NCBI GenBank assembly: GCA_030706685.1 | Contig: JAUZOA010000010.1 | Span: 40,451-104,450 of the forward strand | Length of the DNA: 64,000 nucleotides | DNA from: Bacteroidota bacterium | GTDB lineage: Bacteria; Bacteroidota; Bacteroidia; Chitinophagales; Chitinophagaceae | Direction of reading: 5' to 3' | Part shown: positions 27,866-37,230 of the stretch, piece by piece | How positions within the stretch are numbered: the first letter of the stretch is position 1 | How the letters are laid out: each line of letters starts with the position of its first letter | Notes under the pieces: model-generated | Database searches by the model: none | The model's input: only the letters and a program-made list of their open reading frames with translations | What the model was told of the DNA's origin: nothing | Translations under genes and position numbers: made by a program

Positions 27866-28876
27866 TCATGCCTTTACTGATTTCACCGTTTTGATGATAC
27901 GTGCCGCTACTTTATATGGATCTGCTGCAGAATTGGGCCGGCGATCTTCGAGATAACCTTTCCATCCACGCTGTACGCTGCTGATCGGAATACGAATAGA
28001 AGCACCACGGTCGGATACGCCATAGCTGAAATCGTTGATGCTTGCTGTTTCATGTTTGCCGGTCAGGCGCAGATGATTGTCGGCTCCATATACTGCGATA
28101 TGTTCTTTTATTACCGGGCGGAAAGCTTCACATACCTTTTCGAAGATAGCTTTGTTTCCTGCATTTCTCAATAAGCCATTAGAGAAATTAGCATGCATAC
28201 CACTGCCGTTCCAGTCGAGGTTACCGAGCGGTTTGCAATGCCAGTTAACAGCTACTCCATATTTTTCACCAATTCTTTCAAGGAGATAACGGGCGATCCA
28301 GATCTGGTCGCCGGCTTGTTTTGCTCCCTTGGAAAATATCTGGAATTCCCATTGACCGCTGGCTACTTCAGCGTTGATACCTTCCACGTTGATACCTGCA
28401 TCAAGACAGGCATCGAGATGTTCTTCTACAATAGCGCGGCCGAAAGCGTTGGCGGCGCCTACCGAGCAATAATAAGGACCCTGCGGGCCGGGGAAACCAC
28501 CTGAAGGAAAACCAAGAGGTTTATTTGTTTTAGTATCCCAGAGAAAATATTCCTGTTCAAAACCAAACCAAAAATCATTATCGTCATCTTCAATTGTAGC
28601 ACGGCCATTTGATACATGCGGTGAACCGTCGGCATTCAGCACTTCACACATTACCAGGTATGCGTTCTTACGTTGCGGATCAGGTACTACAAAAACGGGC
28701 TTTAATACACAATCGGATGATCCTCCCGGAGCCTGCTCCGTTGAAGAGCCGTCAAAACTCCAGTCGGGTAGGTCAGCCAGCTTGCCGCTAAATTCTTTTT
28801 CAATTTTTGTCTTGCTGCGAAGGCTTTGAGTGGGCTTGTAACCATCAAGCCATACATATTCTAGCTTTACTGCCAT
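27866..28876 (-). CDS. glnII: Glutamine synthetase type II (eukaryote-like)
   Basis: A 336-aa GSII-like enzyme. The N-terminal beta-grasp contains LEYVWLDGY; DWSFDGSSTEQA is the typical active-site and dimer segment; the catalytic domain has FGFEQEYFLWD, NWHCKPLGNLDWNGSGMHANFS, and TGKHETASINDFSYGVSDRGASIRIP, the last with the active-site arginine region. Length is typical of GSII (~340-370 aa). It sits directly upstream of the GSIII gene with its own terminator. Such pairs allow differential nitrogen control, but no regulator is visible here. Confidence 0.93.
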   Translation of the reverse strand: MAVKLEYVWLDGYKPTQSLRSKTKIEKEFSGKLADLPDWSFDGSSTEQAPGGSSDCVLKPVFVVPDPQRKNAYLVMCEVLNADGSPHVSNGRATIEDDDNDFWFGFEQEYFLWDTKTNKPLGFPSGGFPGPQGPYYCSVGAANAFGRAIVEEHLDACLDAGINVEGINAEVASGQWEFQIFSKGAKQAGDQIWIARYLLERIGEKYGVAVNWHCKPLGNLDWNGSGMHANFSNGLLRNAGNKAIFEKVCEAFRPVIKEHIAVYGADNHLRLTGKHETASINDFSYGVSDRGASIRIPISSVQRGWKGYLEDRRPNSAADPYKVAARIIKTVKSVKA

Positions 28877-29054
28877 AAACGGGTATTGTTTTTACTTAAA
28901 TAAATTAAAAATACTTTGCAAGTTTAGCGAAATAATGGCAAAAAAAGGGTAGTACGTTTAAAAAAAGTGAATAATTTGATGTAAGTCAGGTCTTTTCGAC
29001 TTGAAAACTGCAAAATTAGATAAATTAGTTTTTATTATAATTCGATATTGCAAC

Positions 29055-29897
29055 TCAAATTATTGCAGATTCGCAGATATAAGTCGGGGCAATCCCGGTA
29101 GAGAATATCCTTGCCTGATGATCCTCCGGCAGCAGGTTTCCTGTAAGGACAAGAGCTGTGTCAAGGCCGAATTTATTCCCTCCCAGTATATCGGTATGAA
29201 GAGTATCACCCACCATCAGGATATCCTTTTTGGTAATACCCGGATTTTGCTGAATGATATATTCCCAGGCAAACATGAAGATCTGGGAATCGGGCTTGCC
29301 GAAACGGATGAATTTTTTCCCGGTTATTTTTTCAACCATATACGAGAGGCCGCCAATCGCAATACCCACATCTCTTTTTGACATCGGGTAAGCGCCATCG
29401 GGGTTTGCAATGATAGCGGGTATCGCTCTCCGCCGGAGAAGGTTGACTGCTTTATTCAATCCATCCATCCAGTCAAAACCTTCATCATCCAACAAGACAA
29501 GCGCGGTGATATCGTCAATATTGTCTTCATTCATTTGTTGCAGCGGAAGTGTATCCAGGCCGGGATGCTCGATATAATGCGCCGAATCCTCTGTTCCCAG
29601 GTAAGCGACCAAACCTTTCTTTACTTTGAGGTCAAGGAATTCTTTGGCCAGCATACCCGATGAAATAATACGATCCGCTGTAATGGCATGCAGACCGCTT
29701 TTATGATAGGCAGAGGCAAGCAGTTCCGGGCTTCGACTGGCGTCGTTAGTGATAACATAATAAGCCTTATTCTGCTCTTTCAGCCATTCAAATGTTCTTT
29801 CAATGCCGGGGATCAGCCCCTTGTAATTCTTTATCACCCCGTAGGCATCAAAGAATATGATCTTATAATTTTCCAGTAATAATCTGAAATTATCCAT
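29055..29897 (-). CDS. HAD-IIA family hydrolase
   Basis: A 280-aa HAD-superfamily phosphatase of subclass IIA. IIFFDAYGVIKNYKGLIPG is the nucleophile motif (DxxG type), YVITNDASRSP is motif II, and DILMVGDTLHTDILGG is motif IV with the acidic pair. Relatives include NagD-like and p-nitrophenylphosphatase-like enzymes, which act on small phosphorylated metabolites. It is the third gene of a tight minus-strand operon (membrane protein, APH-like kinase, this gene) with gaps of 7 and 14 nt. A kinase and a phosphatase in one operon suggest they act on the same compound. Confidence 0.8.
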   Translation of the reverse strand: MDNFRLLLENYKIIFFDAYGVIKNYKGLIPGIERTFEWLKEQNKAYYVITNDASRSPELLASAYHKSGLHAITADRIISSGMLAKEFLDLKVKKGLVAYLGTEDSAHYIEHPGLDTLPLQQMNEDNIDDITALVLLDDEGFDWMDGLNKAVNLLRRRAIPAIIANPDGAYPMSKRDVGIAIGGLSYMVEKITGKKFIRFGKPDSQIFMFAWEYIIQQNPGITKKDILMVGDTLHTDILGGNKFGLDTALVLTGNLLPEDHQARIFSTGIAPTYICESAII

Positions 29898-29911
29898 GGT
29901 GATTGTTGTTA

Positions 29912-30955
29912 TTATGACCTGATTCCCAGGTGATCGATAATTTTCTCAGGGTCGAATTTACTGTCCACGGAAGGAAGATATATATCCAGGGCTTCTGCAT
30001 GTAATTTTTTTGCATACTGCTCGCTGAAAAAATAATTTCCATTCTTAATGACATAGTTCAATATAAAGAAACGATAAACTTCACGGAGGAAACGGATCTC
30101 ATCGGCAATGAAAGGATTTATTTTATGGTACTCACTCAAAAAAAGCAGGAACCTGTCTTCCATCATAGTGTCGATCAGGTAGCTGAATACCGTTCTGTCG
30201 CCGGCATCGCTGACTACCCGGCTGAAGAAATAAAAATCAAGCATCCGGCTGCTCATGCGGAACCAGTCATAATCCCAGCGGCTGAACAATTCAAAATTAT
30301 CAATAACGGAAAAGTTGCCGATATTCCAATCAATAAATACGGGGATGATCTCGAAAGAACCGGCACTGCATTTAAGGCGGTTTTTTAAAAAAAGTTCGCA
30401 ATGATGCCTGATCAGTTCACCTTGCGCTTTGTTCCCGAACTTTTTTTCATTCGCGTCCAGTTGTTCAAGTAATGTATTGATATCTGTTCTTAATGTCTTG
30501 CCGCTTTTGGGTAAAACATTGCGGATGCGGCTGCACGCCAGGTGAAATTTGCCGATTTGACGGCCGAAGTTTCGTATATGACCTTCCTGTAACCGCCGGG
30601 GCATGCGTTGCATCACACGGCTTGGATTATAAAAAATGACCCAGGCATCAATTTTACCTTTCCGGTGACGATAAGTGTAGACACGGTTGTTCTTTAACAG
30701 GCTTTTGGCCAGCAGGTTTTCGAAAGGATAAAGAAGGTTGTTGCTCAGGGAATGGATAATACGGTGATCTTCTTTAAAATGCTCGTATTTACCAAAAGTG
30801 GATAGTTTGGCTATAATAAAATCTTCATCGGTAAAAGTGACCTTATATACACGATTGGTAGAAACCATGGGACTGATATCTTCGATAGTTTGAATCATTC
30901 TTGAAGGATCATATCCTTTCCAGGCGGCATTTATTATATCAGGATAGTTGATCAT
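29912..30955 (-). CDS. Aminoglycoside-phosphotransferase-like kinase
   Basis: A 347-aa APH/choline-kinase-fold protein. N-terminal VYKVTFTDEDFIIAKLS gives the nucleotide-binding strand and lysine. PVFIDWNIGNFSV is the Brenner-type motif, with D and N at the correct spacing although the usual preceding histidine is isoleucine. WDYDWF follows as the metal-binding equivalent. Relatives phosphorylate sugars, choline, homoserine or antibiotics. Nothing indicates resistance here. The tight operon with a polytopic membrane protein and a HAD phosphatase instead suggests an envelope or storage metabolite. Confidence 0.65.
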   Translation of the reverse strand: MINYPDIINAAWKGYDPSRMIQTIEDISPMVSTNRVYKVTFTDEDFIIAKLSTFGKYEHFKEDHRIIHSLSNNLLYPFENLLAKSLLKNNRVYTYRHRKGKIDAWVIFYNPSRVMQRMPRRLQEGHIRNFGRQIGKFHLACSRIRNVLPKSGKTLRTDINTLLEQLDANEKKFGNKAQGELIRHHCELFLKNRLKCSAGSFEIIPVFIDWNIGNFSVIDNFELFSRWDYDWFRMSSRMLDFYFFSRVVSDAGDRTVFSYLIDTMMEDRFLLFLSEYHKINPFIADEIRFLREVYRFFILNYVIKNGNYFFSEQYAKKLHAEALDIYLPSVDSKFDPEKIIDHLGIRS

Positions 30956-30962
30956 ACAGGGA

Positions 30963-32249
30963 TTACAGGCCGGTTGTTTTATTTTTCTCAGTTAAAAATG
31001 ATGCCAGTTTTTTCCAGTCTGTCTGGGCGATTATAGGAATAATAAGTAACGGGATCGTAATGCTGCGGTAACGTACAATGGCGCCAAGATTGTTTATACT
31101 AAATCCAATCGCCAGCAAAATGGAACAGGATAAAAAGATACAGAGATAGATCGTATTCCGGGAAACCACGTCGTTCTTTTTCCTGGCAAATAAAAAGAGG
31201 AGGAATAGCAACAACATGAAATTGATTTCGATCGACGCGGCGAATGAAAGAAGATGCTGTACATCGCCCGGGTAAGGTCTGAGAAAAGATAATGTAAAAG
31301 CCTGCGGGGTATTTTTTAAAAAACTGGCGGCGGTAGGCTCCAGTTCTTTGATAGGAATAGAAGAAGCGCCACCCTGCAACATAAGAAAGGCTTTTTGCTT
31401 ATTGACCACAGCCTGGGGAAAATCAAGTCTTTTATCAATATGGCGTGCCGTAAAAAAAAACAGGCCAAAAAATAAATAAACAGACAGGAAGATGGCGATA
31501 CCCCTGCGGGGATACCGGTACGCCAGGAACCACGCTATAATAGCCGGAATAACGAGCATCATCAAAAAGTTTCGCAAGACCAGTAATATGAATATTCCGG
31601 AAAATATACCTATCCACCTGCGAAAACTGTATTTTTTTTCTTTCCCCCCAAAATAAAGGTGATAAATCATCAGGCCGAGGCCAACAAAAAGCAATCCTTC
31701 TTTGTGGATGCCACTGGTCCAGTAAATAAAAGAGGGCATCAGGAATGCCGTAAGCAACAACAATAATTTCCTGCCCGGGAAAACATCTTTTACCACCCGG
31801 AAGAAAGCGATGAGTCCGAAAAGAGAAAGAAAAGAATAAAAAATAACGTTCACATAATAATAGCCGAAACTGAAAATATCAAACAACGAAAGAATCTTGA
31901 CGAATACATTTCCTTTCAGGTCATTCCAGTACGAATTAGAAGAGCCAAAAAAGTTTCCCAGCTTATCGGGATAGGGGTCATTAAAAAGATTAGTGAAATA
32001 GGCCCGGGGATCGCTTTTTAAGATATCGTATTCCGCCAATCCTATATGATGATAGGACCAGGTATCGAGCATTTGGGCAAGATTGCCATAATATAAACCA
32101 ATCCAGCCATAGAAGATCCCCGCCAGTACTTTCAGCAGGAAAAGAATGATGAGCTGGGAATTGTTCAAACCTGAACGGGTAAAGAATTTAACCCGGGTCA
32201 CGAGCCAGGCAAACAATATAAGATAGACAACAAAAACCAGGTACTCCAA
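30963..32249 (-). CDS. EpsG-like polytopic membrane protein, function unknown
   Basis: A membrane protein of about 428 aa with roughly eleven hydrophobic segments and soluble loops (DTWSYHHIGLAEYDILKSDPRAYF between the first helices). Organisation resembles polysaccharide polymerase or glycosyltransferase-39/EpsG-like proteins, but no family motif is certain. I chose the TTG at 32249. The upstream frame to an ATG at 32291 runs into a palindromic repeat element, and a promoter-like TTATTTTG on the minus strand lies about 20 nt before the TTG. It heads a tight operon with the APH-like kinase and HAD phosphatase. Confidence 0.6.
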   Translation of the reverse strand: MEYLVFVVYLILFAWLVTRVKFFTRSGLNNSQLIILFLLKVLAGIFYGWIGLYYGNLAQMLDTWSYHHIGLAEYDILKSDPRAYFTNLFNDPYPDKLGNFFGSSNSYWNDLKGNVFVKILSLFDIFSFGYYYVNVIFYSFLSLFGLIAFFRVVKDVFPGRKLLLLLTAFLMPSFIYWTSGIHKEGLLFVGLGLMIYHLYFGGKEKKYSFRRWIGIFSGIFILLVLRNFLMMLVIPAIIAWFLAYRYPRRGIAIFLSVYLFFGLFFFTARHIDKRLDFPQAVVNKQKAFLMLQGGASSIPIKELEPTAASFLKNTPQAFTLSFLRPYPGDVQHLLSFAASIEINFMLLLFLLFLFARKKNDVVSRNTIYLCIFLSCSILLAIGFSINNLGAIVRYRSITIPLLIIPIIAQTDWKKLASFLTEKNKTTGL

Positions 32250-32290
32250 ACAATGTAGTTTAAACGTGCAAAATAAGCAAATAGAAAGCA

Positions 32291-32376
32291 CGAAGTACGA
32301 TATACGATGTATGACCGCCCGGAATCGGGAAGATATTTCAATATCCGGGCTGACATATATCGTATATCGTACTTCG
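32291..32376. repeat. Palindromic 7-bp-repeat element between divergent genes
   Basis: Arms 32291-32313 and 32354-32376 match over 22 of 23 nt. The left arm reads as CGAAGTA, CGATATA, CGATGTA; the right as CATATAT, CGTATAT, CGTACTT, CGTACTT. The ~40-nt centre forms an inner 7-bp stem (GCCCGGA with TCCGGGC). It lies between the divergently oriented EpsG-like gene and purL, so it is not a simple terminator. Confidence 0.8.
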
Positions 32377-32387
32377 TACTTTATTCT

Positions 32388-32395
32388 TAGCTTTG
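32388..32395 (+). promoter_or_regulatory. Bacteroidota-type -7 box (TAGCTTTG) for purL
   Basis: TAGCTTTG sits 12 nt to the right of the palindromic element and 36 nt before the purL ATG. The element's right arm therefore occupies the -20 to -45 region of this promoter. Confidence 0.55.
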
Positions 32396-32431
32396 CCTCT
32401 CTTCATTATATTCAGCAGCAAATCATCTTTA

Positions 32432-34663
32432 ATGGAAGTAACAATTAAAACGGCCGCGCAATTAAGACTTACTGAAGAAGAATTTGAATTGATAAAACAA
32501 AAGCTCGGCCGCACACCCAATTTTAATGAGCTCTGCGCTTTTTCCGGCATGTGGAGTGAACATTGCAGTTACAAGAATTCTATCAAGTGGCTGAAAACAC
32601 TTCCCAGGGAAGGCGGCAGAATGCTGGTGAAAGCGGGAGAAGAAAATGCAGGGCTGATGGATATCGGTGGAGGACTAGGCGTGGTTTTCAAAATCGAATC
32701 GCATAACCATCCATCCGCTATTGAACCTTTCCAGGGAGCAGCTACCGGCGTGGGCGGAATACATCGCGATATTTTTACCATGGGGGCAAGACCCATCGCG
32801 TCTCTCAACTCACTTCGTTTTGGAAATATCGAAGAGGATAAAACCCAGCGCTTGCTTTCAGGAGTGGTGCACGGCATCGGGCATTATGGCAATTGCTTTG
32901 GGGTGCCTACTGTTGCCGGTGAAATATATTTTGATGAATGCTACCATACCAATCCCTTAGTGAATGCGATGAGCGTGGGGATCGTTCGTACAGGTGAAAC
33001 CGTTTCGGCAATAGCAGAAGGTATTGGCAACCCCGTGCTATTTGTCGGCAGTGCAACGGGTAAAGACGGAATTGGAGGCGCTTCCTTTGCTTCTGCCAAT
33101 ATCACGGAAGAAAGCGCCCAGGATCTTCCCGCCGTCCAGGTAGGCGATCCCTTCCAGGAGAAAAAATTATTAGAAGCCTGCCTGGAGGTAATTCAAACCG
33201 GCGCCGTGGTAGGAATGCAGGATATGGGGGCAGCAGGCATTATTTGTTCTACATCGGAGATGAGCGCCAAGGGCCAGTCGGGAATGAAGATCGATCTGGA
33301 TAAAGTCCCTACGCGGCAAAAAAACATGAAAGCCTGGGAATTGCTTTTGAGCGAAAGCCAGGAAAGAATGCTGCTCGTGGCCCGGAAAGGAAGAGAAGAA
33401 GAAGTGATAAAGGTTTTTGAAAAATGGGATCTGCCCTGCTCAGTAATTGGCGAAGTGACGGGTGACGGGATGCTTAATTTCTATATGCACGGCGTATTAG
33501 AAGCCTCGCTCCCTGCCCATGAACTGGTTTTAGGCGGCGGAGCTCCTCAATATGAAAGAGAATACAGGGAGCCATCCTATTTTGCCGGGATAAAAAACTT
33601 TGATCCCTCTGTTATTGAAGAACCGGAAAACCTTAAGATCATCGCTGAACAAATTGTTCAAATTCCATCCATTGCCTCCAAGAGATGGATCTATACGCAA
33701 TATGACAGTACCGTAGGAACCGTCAATGCTTCCACCAATGCGCCCGCAGATGCTGCTATAGTATTTGTAAAAGGAACCCAAAAAGGTTTAGCGATAACCA
33801 CCGATTGCAATAGCCGCTATGTATTTGCTGATCCCTATAAAGGAGCTATGATCGCTGTCAGTGAAGCGGCAAGGAATATCGTATGCAGTGGCGGCAAGCC
33901 ATTAGGAATAACCAATTGCCTGAATTTCGGTAACCCGTATGATCCCGAAGTCTATTACCAGTTTGTGAATGCGATTAAAGGAATGGGAGAGGCTTGCCGG
34001 AAATTTGATACGCCGGTTACGGGAGGTAATGTTAGTTTTTATAACCAGAATCCCGAAGGCCCGGTTTATCCTACCCCGACGATCGGTATGGTGGGTTTAC
34101 TGGAAGACATCAACGGGAAGATGACGCTTGATTTTAAAGAAGAAGGCGATGTGCTTTATGTACTGGGTAAAATGACGAATGATATCAATTGTTCCGAATA
34201 TCTTCACCAGATATATGGAACCAAATTTTCGCCGGCGCCCCACTTTGATCTCGATGACGAATATGAGCTGCAGCAAAAAATTACTGAGCTCATAGCAAAA
34301 AAACTGGTAAGGTCAGCGCACGATGTGAGTGAAGGAGGACTGTTTGTGACCTTGAGTGAAAGCGGGTTCAACCGCGAGCTTGGGTTTTCTGTTATTACCA
34401 ATAGCAGTTGCCGGAAAGATGCCTGGCTGTTTGGCGAGGGGCAAAGCCGTGTTGTTGTCAGTGTTGAACAGGAAAAAGTAAAAGACTTTGAAAGAACCGC
34501 CGCTAATCTTCCCTTTGAAAAAATAGGAGTGGTGACTACGGGGGAGATCGTCATAGACGGCGATTTCTGGGGAACGATTGACTGGTGGCGGGATAAATAT
34601 GATACAGCTATTGAAAATTTTTTAACGAAAGAACAAGCGGGTTCCGCATTAAGTGCCATTTAA
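32432..34663 (+). CDS. purL: Phosphoribosylformylglycinamidine synthase subunit PurL
   Basis: A 743-aa PurL of the small, multi-subunit type. With PurQ and PurS it converts FGAR to FGAM in purine synthesis. Visible motifs: FNELCAFSGMWSEHCSYKNS near the start, IESHNHPSAIEPFQGAATGVGG with the conserved histidines, GMQDMGAAGIICSTSEM, and TDCNSRYVFADPYKGAMIAV. The ATG at 32432 (MEVTIKTAAQ) is chosen over one 13 codons upstream, which overlaps the promoter box and is not conserved sequence. Neither purQ nor purS is in the window. Confidence 0.95.
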   Translation: MEVTIKTAAQLRLTEEEFELIKQKLGRTPNFNELCAFSGMWSEHCSYKNSIKWLKTLPREGGRMLVKAGEENAGLMDIGGGLGVVFKIESHNHPSAIEPFQGAATGVGGIHRDIFTMGARPIASLNSLRFGNIEEDKTQRLLSGVVHGIGHYGNCFGVPTVAGEIYFDECYHTNPLVNAMSVGIVRTGETVSAIAEGIGNPVLFVGSATGKDGIGGASFASANITEESAQDLPAVQVGDPFQEKKLLEACLEVIQTGAVVGMQDMGAAGIICSTSEMSAKGQSGMKIDLDKVPTRQKNMKAWELLLSESQERMLLVARKGREEEVIKVFEKWDLPCSVIGEVTGDGMLNFYMHGVLEASLPAHELVLGGGAPQYEREYREPSYFAGIKNFDPSVIEEPENLKIIAEQIVQIPSIASKRWIYTQYDSTVGTVNASTNAPADAAIVFVKGTQKGLAITTDCNSRYVFADPYKGAMIAVSEAARNIVCSGGKPLGITNCLNFGNPYDPEVYYQFVNAIKGMGEACRKFDTPVTGGNVSFYNQNPEGPVYPTPTIGMVGLLEDINGKMTLDFKEEGDVLYVLGKMTNDINCSEYLHQIYGTKFSPAPHFDLDDEYELQQKITELIAKKLVRSAHDVSEGGLFVTLSESGFNRELGFSVITNSSCRKDAWLFGEGQSRVVVSVEQEKVKDFERTAANLPFEKIGVVTTGEIVIDGDFWGTIDWWRDKYDTAIENFLTKEQAGSALSAI

Positions 34664-34702
34664 TATACAGACCGCCTTCTGCGGTTATAGTTTCCAAACA
34701 GT

Positions 34703-35716
34703 ATGGAGCAAAACTCAGTTATCATTGTTACCGGTGCAGCCGGGTTTATCGGAAGCTATATGGTTGGCTATCTCAACAGGAAAGGATATAAGAACATTAT
34801 TATCGTTGATGATTTCAGCCCTGCTTCGAAAGCGAAGAATTTTATTGACAAAAAATTTACGGCTAAGGTAGAAAGGGCGGAATTATTCAGTTGGTTGGAA
34901 AAGACTACGCTGAAAGTGGATTTTGTTTTTCATTTTGGCGCCCGGACCGATACGACTGAGTTTGATTATTCCATTCATGAAAAATGGAACGTGGAATATT
35001 CAAAGAAGATATGGCAGTACTGTGCGGTCAAAAACATTCCTCTTGTTTATGCATCTTCTGCAGCTACTTATGGCGGCGGCGAGCTTGGTTATTCGGATTC
35101 ACATGAAATGGCGGAGAAACTGCATCCATTGAACCCTTACGGGGTTTCTAAAAACGAATTTGATAAATGGGCGCTTCACCAGGACAAGCAACCTCCGTTT
35201 TGGGCGGGGTTGAAATTTTTTAATGTATATGGCCCGAATGAATACCATAAGGGAAGAATGGCCAGCGTGATCTTGCATGCTTTTAACCAGGTGCAGGAAA
35301 AAGACAAAGTAAGGTTGTTCAGATCGCATCGCCCCGATTTTAAGGATGGCGAACAGCTCCGGGATTTTATCTATGCGGAAGATGTTGCAGCAGTTTGTTA
35401 CTGGTTTATGGAAAAATCTGAAGTGAGAAGCCAGACTTCCGGCTTCAGTCCTCTCATGTCCGGTCTCTACAATTTAGGGACAGGAAAAGCGCGGAGTTTC
35501 AATGATCTCGTAAAAGCCGTCTTTGCCGCGTTACATAAAAAAGTCAATATCGAATACTTTGATACGCCCGAGGATATCCGTGATAAATACCAATACTTCA
35601 CTGAAGCGGATATGAGCAAACTCAGGAATGCCGGCTATACAAATGATTTTTATTCCCTGGAAAAAGGAATAGAGCATTATGTAAGAAACTTCCTGGTTGA
35701 ACACAAGTATTACTAA
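34703..35716 (+). CDS. hldD: ADP-L-glycero-D-manno-heptose 6-epimerase
   Basis: A 337-aa NAD(P)-dependent extended short-chain dehydrogenase. VTGAAGFIGSYMVGYL is the Rossmann glycine motif, SSAATYG and YGVSK carry the catalytic serine/threonine and Y-x3-K, and ARTDTTEFD plus NVYGPNEYHKGRMASV are typical of HldD/RfaD. It epimerises ADP-D-glycero-D-manno-heptose, a precursor of the LPS inner core. The gene lies 39 nt after purL and may be co-transcribed. Confidence 0.9.
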   Translation: MEQNSVIIVTGAAGFIGSYMVGYLNRKGYKNIIIVDDFSPASKAKNFIDKKFTAKVERAELFSWLEKTTLKVDFVFHFGARTDTTEFDYSIHEKWNVEYSKKIWQYCAVKNIPLVYASSAATYGGGELGYSDSHEMAEKLHPLNPYGVSKNEFDKWALHQDKQPPFWAGLKFFNVYGPNEYHKGRMASVILHAFNQVQEKDKVRLFRSHRPDFKDGEQLRDFIYAEDVAAVCYWFMEKSEVRSQTSGFSPLMSGLYNLGTGKARSFNDLVKAVFAALHKKVNIEYFDTPEDIRDKYQYFTEADMSKLRNAGYTNDFYSLEKGIEHYVRNFLVEHKYY

Positions 35717-36147
35717 TAAAGAGGAGCCCCTGCCGGGCAGAGCACTCCTTGCATGATCCAATTGGACGATTACGAAGCGTTTGTTATACCGTTACTCAAA
35801 CGGTGCAGGTAGTAAATTTTATCTTCATTAGCTTGCCTGAATCAAAACAAAAATGAAGAGCAAAATTGCTGTAAGCATTGATAACGCCCTGATTTTCATA
35901 TATAGGTTTTTGGTTCAGTTGGTTAAAAAATCAGCTACGGGAAACAGGTCAACCCGGATTTGGAAAAAGACAATTTTCTTTACGAAGTAAAAACACCGGT
36001 TTCAATCATATTAAAATTATGCGCCATCCCGGTATTTTTTTATATGAGGAAAGAGGCGTTAAATCATATAGTAGAAACGATAATTTTCATTTGGTTAACT
36101 TTGATGATAATCGTTGAAATAAATAGTTTGAATAACCTGTAATTATT
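35717..36147. other. Intergenic, no confident gene
   Basis: A 431-nt gap between hldD and proC. A possible 45-codon reading frame (35853-35990) has no family signal. A short GC-rich hairpin lies just after hldD (35725-35750) without a T tract. I see no RNA gene. Confidence 0.5.
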
Positions 36148-36942
36148 ATGAGTAAGAGAATTGTCATCATTGGCGGAGGTAACCTGGGAACAGCTATTGC
36201 GGAGGGTTTATTGATCAGCAAATTCAGCAAGTCTTCGGAGATCATTGTAACGAAAAGGAATATATCCACTCTTCGTTCATTAAAAGATTCAGGCGTTGAA
36301 GTAATGAGTGATAATGCCCAGGCCGTAAAGAAAAGCGAAGTGATTATCCTGGCGGTAAAGCCTTTCCAGGTAACAGAAGTATTGAACGGGATAAAGAAGG
36401 AATTGACAGGGAAAAAAATACTTATTTCTGTAGTAACAGGAATTACTATCAGCGATATGGAAAGCATTGCCGGGAAAAAAATCCCTTTGTTCCGCGCCAT
36501 GCCGAATACGGCGATCGCCATCCGGGAAAGCATGACCTGTATCTGCAATAAAGACGCTGACCCTGCCGATGTGAAATATGTAAATGAATTATTCGGTAAA
36601 CTTGGTAAAGTGGTGACAATTGATGAAAAGCTGATGGAAGCTTCTACGATTCTTGGGGCTTGCGGCACAGCTTATGCCATGCGGTACATAAGGGCGAATA
36701 TACAGGGCGGAATAGAAATCGGTTTTGATGCCGCGACAGCTTCATTGATCGCCGCGCAAACAGTAAAAGGCGCCGCGCAGTTATTACTCCAGAAAGGCTC
36801 TCATCCAGAACAGGAAATTGATAAGGTCACTACTCCCAAAGGATGTACGATTGCCGGCCTGAATGAGATGGAACACCAGGGGTTCAGTTCTTCGTTGATC
36901 CGCGGAATTGTGGCCAGCTACAAAAAGATTGCGAAGGATTAA
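36148..36942 (+). CDS. proC: Pyrroline-5-carboxylate reductase
   Basis: A 264-aa ProC, which reduces 1-pyrroline-5-carboxylate to proline. IVIIGGGNLGTAIAEGLL is the nucleotide-binding glycine motif. Other segments are VILAVKPFQVTEVL, LFRAMPNTAIAIRESMT and TTPKGCTIAGLNEME, the last typical of the C-terminal helical domain. Length is normal. A short sequence similar to its own 3' end appears 980 nt downstream after the methyltransferase gene (37923-37992). Confidence 0.93.
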   Translation: MSKRIVIIGGGNLGTAIAEGLLISKFSKSSEIIVTKRNISTLRSLKDSGVEVMSDNAQAVKKSEVIILAVKPFQVTEVLNGIKKELTGKKILISVVTGITISDMESIAGKKIPLFRAMPNTAIAIRESMTCICNKDADPADVKYVNELFGKLGKVVTIDEKLMEASTILGACGTAYAMRYIRANIQGGIEIGFDAATASLIAAQTVKGAAQLLLQKGSHPEQEIDKVTTPKGCTIAGLNEMEHQGFSSSLIRGIVASYKKIAKD

Positions 36943-37230
36943 AATAGGTTTGACCCAATTAGTGAATGTGTGCAGGGCGATATAATTGTTTTGTAAGGTT
37001 GGTCATTCTTCCTGAATACCGGTTTAACAGCCTGCATTGAATATCCAATAATGGGCCAGTTTGAAAACTCTCTCGCGGCGAACGCAATAGGAATTCGTTA
37101 ATTGTCATAGGCTATGTACTCAGCGAGTGCTGCGAAAAATCTCAAATCGGGATACTACAGAGATCCCGGGTGAATAGGGCCGGAAAGCAAATCTTTAATT
37201 TTTTGAAGCGAATTTCAAAACTCCCGAACA

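Noticed and set aside
29912..30955. Aminoglycoside resistance function for the APH-like kinase
   Set aside because: The fold is shared by many metabolic kinases and the operon has no resistance context; the motif is atypical.
32249..32291. ATG at 32291 as start of the EpsG-like gene
   Set aside because: It lies inside the palindromic element, and the hydrophobic N-terminus begins after a TTG at 32249; I preferred the latter but it is uncertain.
35853..35990. 45-codon frame after hldD
   Set aside because: No upstream control signal or family match; likely chance.
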